DNA of 14,523 nt. Origin: Lindgomyces ingoldianus (Eukaryota > Ascomycota > Dothideomycetes > Pleosporales > Lindgomycetaceae). Of this stretch, positions 7,680 to 14,523 are shown in pieces. The position numbers were made by a program, and so were the translations under genes. The stretch lies in NCBI RefSeq assembly GCF_010093535.1, contig NW_022985219.1, forward strand, positions 267,851 through 282,373, written 5' to 3'. Position 1 is the first letter of the stretch; each line of letters starts with the position of its first letter. The notes under the pieces are model-generated. The model saw only the letters and a list, made by a program, of their open reading frames with translations, did not search any database and was not told the origin of the DNA.

Positions 7680-7717
7680 CTACCCCCCCCTCCGTAAGCT
7701 AATAGTCCCTATCTATA

Positions 7718-8198
7718 ACGTACTTCACGGGCGAGTTGCTCACACACCTGAGTCGCTTACTTTTGCTAAGACCCCACTAAACTACCCTTCCTACACTAAT
7801 GCATTCCCCACAACACTACTTAGACGCGCTAAAAGAACATTAGATATAGCTTACGCTCTAAGCTTTTAAACAAGATATAAAACTCTTAAAGAAATATGCT
7901 ATAGCTATATGCAAAGTCTTATAAAAGACAATAAATAACTACAGCGCTAGACAACCTTTATAAGCTAATTCTACAGCTAAAATATAAAGGCTAGGCAATA
8001 AAAAGAAGCAGGTAATTGTTAAGACTATACTTAAGCTATATGCGCAAGGAATTTCCCCTTAGATAGCATTTATAGCTAATATAGCTAATTCTTTGCGCGC
8101 TAAGCGTAATCTAGGCTATGTTTGCATAAACTAGCCTAGTACGTTTATAAAGCGTTATTTAGAGCTTAAAGTAACATTTAAGTGTAAGTACAACTATA
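7718..8198 (+). repeat. Left arm of palindrome
   Basis: Pairs with 8338-8817 over about 480 bp, with many transitions between the arms; the left arm carries fewer A/T changes near its outer end. It includes the terminal repeat and the CENP-B-like domain coding sequence. Confidence 0.85.
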
Positions 8199-8335
8199 AG
8201 AGAGCTTTTTATAAGAGTCCTAGAGTAATTTAGGGTAAGTTTAGCCTTGTAGAGAATATTAAAGCTAAGTATAGCATTTAGAATAATAACATGTACAACT
8301 TTAGTAAAACAGGGTTTATAATTAGCTAAATATCT
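7850..8335 (+). pseudogene. Fot1-like transposase N-terminal fragment (left half)
   Basis: The + strand here corresponds to the first part of the transposase at 700-2030: the CENP-B-type helix-turn-helix region, then the stretch leading to the first catalytic motif, YNFSKTGF near 8295-8318. It ends just after that motif at the joint, so the DDE core is missing. Stops interrupt it throughout. It is one of two opposed copies in this palindrome. Confidence 0.7.
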
Positions 8336-8337
8336 TT

Positions 8338-8700
8338 TAACTATACTTGCGCTTAAAACTTTACTTTAAGCTCTAAATAACGCTTTACAAATGTACTAGG
8401 CTAGTTTATGTAAACATAGCCTAGATTATGCTTAGCGCGCAAAGAATTAGCTATATTAGCTATAAATGCTATCTAAGGGGAAATTCCTTGCGTATATAGC
8501 TTAAGTATAGTCTTAATAATTACCTGCTTTTTTTTATTACCTAGCCTTTATAATTTAGCTGTAGAATTAGCTTATAAAGATTATCTAGCGCTATAGTTAT
8601 TTATTATTTTTTATAAGACCTTATATATAGCTACAGCACATTTTTTTAAGAGTTTTATGTCTTGTTTAAAAGCTTAGAGTGTAAGCTGTATCTAACATTC
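8338..8700 (-). pseudogene. Fot1-like transposase N-terminal fragment (right half)
   Basis: The minus strand encodes the same helix-turn-helix part as the left half but stops about 120 bp earlier, before the first catalytic motif. It is more heavily mutated, with AT-rich codons and several stops. No product is expected. Confidence 0.65.
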
Positions 8701-8817
8701 TTTTAGCGCGTCTAAGTAGTGTTATAGGGAATGCATTAGTGTAGGAAGAGTGGTTTAGTAGGGTCTTAGCAAAAGTAAGCAATTCAGGTGTGTAAGCAAC
8801 TTGCCTGTGAAGTACGT
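8338..8817 (-). repeat. Right arm of palindrome
   Basis: Partner of 7718-8198. The joint with the left half lies near 8335-8340, where sequence equivalent to about position 1521 of the 274-2139 element meets sequence equivalent to about 1656. This leaves about 139 bp (8199-8337) unpaired as a loop. Confidence 0.85.
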
Positions 8818-8819
8818 TA

Positions 8820-8892
8820 GTATGTAAGAAATATTTAGAACTAATTTAGACAGAATATAACAAGTACAACTTTCTAATAAAAATTTTCTCTT
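8820..8892. other. AT-rich spacer
   Basis: A short flank between the palindromic element and the possible LTR. No feature seen. Confidence 0.4.
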
Positions 8893-9287
8893 TGTTACAG
8901 TTAACTTAGACATGCCTTAGACTCTCCCTAGAGAGCCCTCGGCCCGGCCTTAGGCACATGACGTCCCGCCACGTGCCCTAGCACATATATATATATCCTC
9001 TTACAAACCTCTAAGTCTTCTTAAGAATTTGTCGATTAATACTATCCTATACCCTCTTCTACACTTTATGCTTCCTGCTTTACAGTGCTTTTATAATCTA
9101 AAATCCTTTATACTCTCTTATAAAGACATAGTTAGTTTAAAGAACAGAAGGCTACTTCTACTACTACTCTTTAAGCTCTACCTTAATTAAAAAGCTGTAA
9201 TAATAATAGCTAGTAGTAGTTGCATACACAAAAGTAGGGCTACAGCTACTACCTCTTCTAACGCTGTTCTAGAGACGCCCTATAACA
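8893..9287 (+). repeat. Possible 5' LTR of the right-hand gypsy element
   Basis: It begins TGTTACAG and ends CTATAACA, ends that would be perfect 8-bp inverted repeats if the single mismatch is a G-to-A change. It has a promoter-like block about 60-105 bp in. By position it fits the 5' LTR of the + strand gypsy relic, with protease and RT downstream. No second copy lies in the window, because the element is cut at about 12602, so the ends remain a proposal. Confidence 0.35.
8951..8996 (+). promoter_or_regulatory. CRE-like, E-box and TATA cluster
   Basis: A compact GC-rich block in AT-rich surroundings holds TGACGTCC (8959-8966), CACGTG (8970-8975) and an alternating AT run at 8985-8996. This order, activator-type sites then TATA, fits an RNA polymerase II promoter, most simply the U3 promoter of the proposed LTR. 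It is a motif match only. Confidence 0.4.
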
Positions 9288-10399
9288 ACTTTAGTGCTTA
9301 ACTTTTTAAGCACCTTACCTCTTAGCGCCTTAACTAAATTCTACTAAATTAGTAAGTATAAAAGGTAGAAAATAAAAAACACTAAGTTTTTAAGTTAAAA
9401 GATAAGACTTTAGAAACTTTTAGAAATGTAGTTAAACTAAACTTAAAAACTTTTTAAGTTATACTAAATAAAAATTAAATAACTTTTTTATTACACTAAG
9501 CTTTTTAAGTTTTAGGACTTTAAGAACTACTAGTTAGCTTTTTATAGGCTACTTATAGTAACTATTAGTAATAGAGGCAAACATAATACGCTGTAGTACC
9601 CTTTGAAAGCAGGCCTAAACTAATTCTACTGCTGTCCTAGTGCAACTTTTAACTAATAAAGTATTTATATAGTTACTTTTTATAAAAGCCTTTTAGCTTA
9701 AGGCTAAAGAAGCTTTAGAAGCTAAAATTAGTTAAGCTTATAAATAAGCCTAGATTACTTCTGCATCTTTTAGCTTATCTTTTAAAACTACTTTAGATTT
9801 ACTCTAATCTTAAGCTAGCCTAGACAAAACTCTAAGTTAGCTATTTAAAATTAAGGCCTTTTTAAAGCTTAGCTTTTTAAAAAAGTTTTTAACTCTATAG
9901 TAGGTAAACACCTAAGTAAAAGATATAAATAGTATTTAAAAATATATAAACTTTTTAAATAACTTTACTACTTAAACCTAATAAATTATTAACTAGATTT
10001 AGTTTAAAGTCTATAAAAACCTAATTGGTTGCGCTATTAATAAAGGCACTATTAAAACTTTAGCTTAGCTTTAAACTAAAGTATATAAGCTTACTTAAGA
10101 TTTTTTTTTAACACAGTATAAAAACTACTATTACTTTTAAAATATAAAGTAGAAGTTAAGTAATATATTTAACACTTTTATTACTTAGCTATTTTAGTAA
10201 AAAGGCCTTTTAAAACACACTTCTTTCTAAATCTCTAATAAAAAAGAACTTTATAAGATTAAAATTACCTTTGTATAAAGCTACTTTTTAAAATTTATTT
10301 AAAAAAAATGTAGTGTAATAGCTTACTTAAGTCTATAAATACTTAGCTAAAGTTTAAGTGCGCTGTATATAACACTAAAATTATTACTTACTTTTAAGT
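9288..10399 (+). other. AT-rich interior at the gag position, no readable motif
   Basis: By its place between the possible LTR and the protease remnant this should contain gag, but I could not recognise capsid or zinc-knuckle sequence. It is TpA-rich with stops in all frames, as heavy RIP leaves it. The same holds for 10696-11040 on the other side of the solo LTR. Confidence 0.45.
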
Positions 10400-10690
10400 T
10401 GTTAGATTAAAGCACTGTTTCTAGGCTTCCTAAGATGAATGATGGGTTTTAGATATAATGTATAGGATGATGATTAATTGTATTGATTGATTGATTTTTT
10501 TGTCCGCTCTGCTCGTGTTGCTCGGCTTTGTTTTTCCGGTCCGAGTCCCTCACGCACTAGCCCTATGCGCGACCAGCTTGCAACATGCAGCAATTTGCAG
10601 CAACATACTGTTCGAGCTTATTACTCGTACTATGTAGCAGCTTTCGTCCAGCGTTCCTCCTGTCTTGACAGTAGGTGCGCATATCTAACA
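10400..10690 (+). mobile_element. Solo LTR, 291 bp, with perfect 5-bp target duplication
   Basis: It begins TGTTAGAT and ends ATCTAACA, a perfect 8-bp inverted repeat with the TG...CA ends of retroviral-type LTRs. It is flanked on both sides by TAAGT (10395-10399 and 10691-10695), a 5-bp target duplication. Much of the interior is clearly less AT-biased than the relic it sits in. A 68-residue frame at 10487-10693 has no family features and is probably chance. The ends resemble Copia-type LTRs, but the superfamily cannot be proved without an internal region. It most likely arose by LTR-LTR recombination that removed the rest of an inserted element. Strand is arbitrary. Confidence 0.8.
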
Positions 10691-11039
10691 TAAGTAAGCT
10701 TTAATAACATTTTAGGCTAGCTCTAAAGACACTCTAACTTAGAAAAAAAAGCAGTTCTACTTTAGCTTAAACTTTTAATAAAGGTAGAAAGATAAAAGAT
10801 AAGACTAAAAGCTTATAAGGTTATTACTAAGTAAGTAGCAGTCTTTAGTATAAAGAACTAATACTGCTATAATAATGTCTTAAAAGACCTTTAATAAACA
10901 TAAGCTTTACTAAAAAAACTAATTTAACTAGAAGAGTAATAATAGCATAAAAAAAAAGCTTTAGTTGTAAATCTTACACACCTACAACTAGAGCCTAAAT
11001 TAAATAGTAAATAGCTCTATATTATAGTTAAAGTGTAGC

Positions 11040-11300
11040 TTAAACTTTCTAATAGTAGATTAACTATTCTCTGCAGCCTTTATAACATAGGTGCTAAATT
11101 AAACTTAATAAACGCTAGCATTATTTAAAATATAGCTTTTTATATAAGCACTACTATAAAAAGCTTAACATAAGCTTTATTAATAATTACTAATTAAAAT
11201 TAAAATTGCTATATAATCTTTCTCTTATCTATACAAATAGTAAGGGTACTAATAAAAAAGTTAGCTTCTAAAGATTCTAGTTAGCTAATTTCTTAACTTT
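11040..11300 (+). pseudogene. Protease remnant of right-hand gypsy element
   Basis: In the frame that later encodes RT, this reads LYNIGAKLNLINASII, a retropepsin active site in which the expected Asp codon is AAC (Asn, 11084-11086) and the following Thr is Ile. Both are G-to-A or C-to-T changes. Several stops follow. It is inactive. The match to DTGA-type sites and the shared frame with RT 388 codons on make the identification fairly secure, although the fold beyond the motif is too eroded to follow. Confidence 0.65.
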
Positions 11301-12039
11301 TAACCTAATTTTAAAGTACTTTTAGCTATACAAAGCTAACCTTAAAATCTATTTTAAAAACAGTATATTTGAGTAGTAAAAAAGTAATAATAGTAGAATT
11401 TAGTTAGTACTTATTAAAAAGCTTCTAAAGGACTGCAGTTCTAGAAAGACTGCATATATACTTTACTCTACCTCTTATACTATCTAACTAATAAGTAATA
11501 ATGTTAGGAAGGAAGCCCTTCTAGAGGAACTGCTTTAGGGACACCCTAAACCTACTCTACAAGCCCCTAGGCCTAGTAGTAATGTAGTGCAGAATATAAA
11601 GTACTTTTATTATTAAGAGCTACTCTAGTTAAAGAATTACATACTTAAAATTTAAAAGTAGTTTTAAAAGTGTGTTAAGACATTTTTAAAGCTTTTATAG
11701 CTTTTTAAAGCTATAGCCTATTATGTAGTAGCTAGTATCTATAATAAAAGCTACTACTAGGCTACACTGCCTGTAGGCGTTGCCTAGGTACTTTCTAATA
11801 ACAGTAATAAGTATCTAAGCACTAATAATGCTAATAACGCTCTAGACTCTAAAAAACTTACATATATTCCCTCTAAGTTCTACTCTTAGTAGTACACTTT
11901 TAGTAAACATTATATAAATATTTTTAAGCTAAATAGTAAGTATAATTATGCTATAAAAATTAAGAAAGAAAAAAAAAATTCTAAACCTTTCTATCTATAA
12001 CCTCTCCTGCTATAAACTAGATATCCTGCAGCAATACCT

Positions 12040-12602
12040 TAATGCAGCCTAGAAGAAGGGTTAGATACGCCTAAGCAGGTTGCCTATAAGTGCTTCTATT
12101 CTTTTTACCCTAAAACTAAATAAAACACTGCAACTTTATGTTAACTATTAAAGTTTTAATAAAATTATAATTAAAAACTAATACTTTATTCTACTTATAA
12201 GTAAGATGTTAAATTACTTATTAAAAGCTAAAGTTTTTATAAAGCTTAACTTTTATAACACCTGCTATAGGCTTTGTATTAAAGAAGAGGATAAGTAGAA
12301 CACTGCCTTTAAGACGTAGTATAGGCATATTAAGTACTTTATTATGCCCTTTAGCCTAGCTAATGCTCCAGCTACCTTTTAGTCCTATATCTATAGGGCT
12401 TTAGAAGGCTTATTAGATAAGACCTATGTTATCTACTTAAATAACATTTTTATTTACTTTAAAAACAAAGAGGACTATAAGCAACATGTCTTTAAAGTTT
12501 TTAATTAACTAGTAAAATAAAAACTATACTATAAAGCATCTAAATATTTTTTAAGAAAAAGGCTGTTAAATTCCTAGGCTTTATAGTTATACTAAAAGGT
12601 GT
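12040..12602 (+). pseudogene. Reverse transcriptase remnant, YLDD read as YLNN
   Basis: It reads FIKLNFYNTCYRLCIKEEDK, FIMPFSLANAPATF and YVIYLNNIFIYF in one frame, the gypsy RT series. All three catalytic Asp codons read Asn: KLN at 12248-12250, and both D of YLDD at 12440-12445. Stops replace expected Trp, Arg or Gln codons, and a 1-base shift near 12555 moves the frame before KFLGFIVILKGV. The sequence ends just after that motif at about 12602. The pattern is what G-to-A and C-to-T mutation of a once normal RT would give. Confidence 0.85.
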
Positions 12603-13638
12603 GTAATTGTTGAATGGGCTCTGACAGCTAGCTGCTTATGGTATAAGCACTTAAGTAGCAAGAGTAAGAGTGGTGTACAGTGTGCACAGCGTACAAGGTA
12701 GGTAAGGTGAGGGCAACATGTTTCTAGTTCTATTACTCTTGTCTTTCCTCTGTACAGAGGAAAAAGGGGATATCTAGATGTTCACGCACAGAGGTTTGCG
12801 CACAAGCATCATGTAACATAGATATGTGATCCTGCTCGTGCGCGATTGTTTGTATCCAGGCTGTGACGCTGCTGCTGCGTACAGACACTAGCAACTTTTC
12901 TTTTTGTCTAAAGAGTTGCCTTCTGTACATGTTACCTCTCTTTTGTCTGTGTAGGTCTATCTAATTACATTCTGCCTTTACTCTACCTTATTTATTAGGA
13001 CTTGCCTTAGTAATGCTGTGCGTTAGGATAGGCTAGTTGTGCTATGTAAATAGCTTTTCTCTTCTTTATCCTTTGCTTTCTAAGCCCTACTGTACAATCC
13101 CCTAGCTCTTTTCTCTTTTTATACAGTGCTAACAGTGACAGATCCTTATAATAAGAAAGATAAGTGTGTACAATATAAAAAGAATAAAACAAAGGGAAAT
13201 AGGCCTTATATAAAGGTGTTGTTAGTCTAGTTAGTCTAAGGCATCTTTGCGCACAGGATCTAGCCAGTCTATAGATGCTTCTATCTAGACAGAGAGGTAG
13301 TTAGTTAGGACTAATAATTAAAGAGCCTAGTTTAGTGTTTTCTTTATATATGCATTTACTAGGTTATTTTTACTACTAATCTACTTTATTTTAGTAATTT
13401 CCCTCTTCTTATATAATTTATAGAGTAACATAATGTTAATTAAAATACTACAACAGTTCATAAATGATCTATAAAAGCAAAGCTTGCTTAGAGCAATAGT
13501 TAGTACAATAAGGTAGGTTATTTAGGTTAAAGAATAGTTATAGCATAATGCTTAGCAAATTAGTATTAGACAGGTAATAGACACATAATAACAATATTTA
13601 ACTATAGCATGTAACTAATTACAGCCTGTAACTAAGCA
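12603..13638. other. Unassigned, less AT-biased segment
   Basis: About 1 kb that interrupts or replaces the gypsy sequence. It has no convincing protein-coding frame; the 61-65 residue frames on the minus strand have no family features. It begins near TGTTGAATGG (12608), which resembles an LTR start, and has pyrimidine-rich stretches near 12735-12750 and 12890-12990. I searched for a matching CA end with a 5-bp duplication and found none. It becomes AT-rich again after about 13300. It may be a truncated LTR or unique sequence. Confidence 0.35.
12744..12763. repeat. Perfect 20-bp palindrome TTTCCTCTGTACAGAGGAAA
   Basis: The sequence equals its own reverse complement over all 20 bases, with the centre between 12753 and 12754 and no loop. 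It sits 135 bp inside the unassigned segment. It could be a binding site for a dimeric protein or chance; there is no gene next to it to suggest a role. Confidence 0.6.
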
Positions 13639-13765
13639 TAGCTAATACTAATCTCTAACACACTAATATAGCTAATGCTAATCTCTAACACACTAATATA
13701 GCTAATGCTAATCCTTAACACACTAATATAGCTAATGCTATTTCCTAACACACTAATATAGCTTA
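13639..13765. repeat. 30-bp minisatellite, four copies
   Basis: The unit GCTAATGCTA ATCTCTAACA CACTAATATA repeats four times in tandem, with a few base changes in the third and fourth copies (ATCCTTAACA, TTTCCTAACA). The first unit reads GCTAATACTA. The array ends at GCTTA. It does not code for anything evident. Confidence 0.92.
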
Positions 13766-13989
13766 AAAAGTAGAATAAACATAACTAACTATAATTTAAA
13801 TATATTTTATATAACATATACTAGAGTAAACTACATGTAAATTAATATAAAATGTATGTATATTAAGTATACATTATTTTAAAAAAGAATATAAGAAATA
13901 TATAAAGTAATAATAAATAGTGTTACTAAAGTTTATTTAAAAAAATTATAACTAACTAGTGTGTTTTAAAAAAAAGATTTTACTTAACT

Positions 13990-14523
13990 TTATATTTTAT
14001 AAACTTAAATATATTAAGTATAGTAAGTGTTACTAATAACTTACTTTATTTTTAGTAATACTATAAAGATAGTAAAATTATTACTTTTTATATTTTTTTT
14101 ACTTATTACACTTTTTATAGCTATATAATATAGGTTATTTTACATTTTTAAAAAAGTATATAGGCGCTAAGCTAAAAACCTTATACATAGCTAAATTACT
14201 TATTATAATAGCTAGCTAATTTTTAGCTTTAATTAAGTTAGTAAAATTTATTTTTTAAAAACTAAAGGTTTATATAAATTTAAGATTAGTTATTTAGAAA
14301 TTAGTTAATTATTAGCTGTAATTAAGAGAATATGTTTTAGCTCTAGCTTTTAACGCGTTTCTACTCTTATAATTATAACTAGGTTAGCATAGTTAACTAC
14401 GTAGCCTTCTCTTGCTTATAGAGGTTTAGGCTAGGCTAGAGATAACTGCTAGTGCTAGTGCTTACCCTAGCATTACCTATATATATATTATACTATGTAA
14501 GAATACTTAGCTTAAGTATTCTT
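13990..14523 (+). pseudogene. Second Fot1/pogo-like transposase relic, running off the window
   Basis: Bases 14037 to about 14220 match the reverse complement of about 1030-1204 in the first transposon, the part encoding the third catalytic Asp. The + strand reads LLHFL then YNIGYFTFLKKYIGAKLK, with AAT (Asn, 14127-14129) at the Asp position. Further on, KTKGLYKF near 14260-14285 matches the Gly-Leu-x-Pro-Phe motif of the transposase C-terminus. A 1-base loss in a T run near 14095 shifts the frame. Away from the conserved motifs it does not match the first family, so it is probably another family. The left part is not recognisable and no terminal repeat is in view. Confidence 0.6.

Larger units (their letters stand above)
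7718..8817. mobile_element. Palindromic Fot1-like derivative, two inverted transposase-start ends
   Basis: This 1,100-bp element has TA at both borders (7716-7717 and 8818-8819) and the same termini as the 274-2139 element. Both of its halves derive from one end of that element. Bases 7718 to about 8337 match the reverse complement of about 1521-2139, and 8338-8817 match about 1656-2139 directly. The opposite terminus, the catalytic core beyond the first Asp and the transposase C-terminus are absent. It could not make transposase but has two good inverted repeats, so a related transposase could in principle have mobilised it. Confidence 0.88.
8893..12602 (+). mobile_element. Heavily mutated gypsy-type retrotransposon, truncated in RT
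   Basis: A + strand relic with a possible 5' LTR, a protease remnant near 11080 and an RT remnant from about 12040 to 12602. The protease and RT catalytic codons are 388 codons apart in the same frame, which argues they belong to one ancestral pol. Nearly every readable difference from the family motifs is C to T or G to A. RT sequence stops at about 12602, with different, less AT-biased sequence beyond. The RT differs from that at 3795-4466, so this is another family. A solo LTR interrupts it at 10400-10690. Confidence 0.8.

Noticed and set aside
10487..10693. 68-residue + frame
   Set aside because: Lies almost wholly within the solo LTR and ends in the target duplication; no recognisable domain.
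12733..13192. Minus-strand frames of 65 and 61 residues
   Set aside because: Short, isolated, with no motif, and in sequence not otherwise coding.
12608..13456. A full LTR from TGTTGAATGG to CTACAACA
   Set aside because: The ends match over only 5 bp and the flanking 5-mers differ (GTAAT versus GTTCA).
13639..13765. CRISPR-like array
   Set aside because: The units are contiguous with no unique spacers, and the genome appears fungal; this is a tandem minisatellite.

Overview
The window looks like a transposon-dense, gene-poor stretch of a filamentous ascomycete genome (Pezizomycotina). Two things point there: the transposon families present (Fot1/pogo-type DNA transposons, LTR retrotransposons with Ty3/gypsy-type pol), and mutations like those of repeat-induced point mutation (RIP). 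Long AT-rich, TpA-rich tracts hold gene remains in which nearly every readable change is C to T or G to A. I see no convincing host gene, rRNA, tRNA or CRISPR array. I name no species.

Layout. 1-120: a 9-bp CAG/CAA-type repeat. 121-273: short unique sequence. 274-2139: a complete but heavily mutated 1,866-bp Fot1/pogo-like transposon with 61-bp terminal inverted repeats, a TA target duplication, and a minus-strand transposase whose three catalytic Asp codons all read Asn. 2249-6660: a GC-richer gypsy-type retroelement rearranged into a large inverted duplication. Gag-protease lies on the + strand (2249-3515) and again on the - strand (6660-5246), on either side of a 1.7-kb loop with the rest of the minus-strand pol (pre-RT linker, RT, RNase H). 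No integrase is present. 6661-7717: non-coding GC-richer leader and a possible LTR (7391-7679) beside a C8 tract. 7718-8817: a second Fot1-like copy that is itself a palindrome, built from two inverted copies of the transposase-start end of the 274-2139 family. 8893-12602: a strongly mutated gypsy retrotransposon on + (possible 5' LTR, protease with D to N, RT with YLDD read as YLNN), interrupted at 10400-10690 by a fresh-looking 291-bp solo LTR with a perfect 5-bp target duplication. 12603-13638: unassigned, less AT-biased sequence. 13639-13765: four copies of a 30-bp minisatellite. About 13990-14523: a different Fot1/pogo-like transposase relic on +, running off the window.

The genes do not form a pathway; the window is a record of nested insertion, inverted duplication and mutation. 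The most unusual feature is that two unrelated elements, a DNA transposon and a retrotransposon, each survive here as a long inverted duplication that could fold into a hairpin. The strength of the C-to-T damage also gives a relative order: the 274-2139 transposon and the right-hand gypsy are old or heavily hit, the central gypsy is only lightly hit, and the solo LTR looks later than the damage around it.
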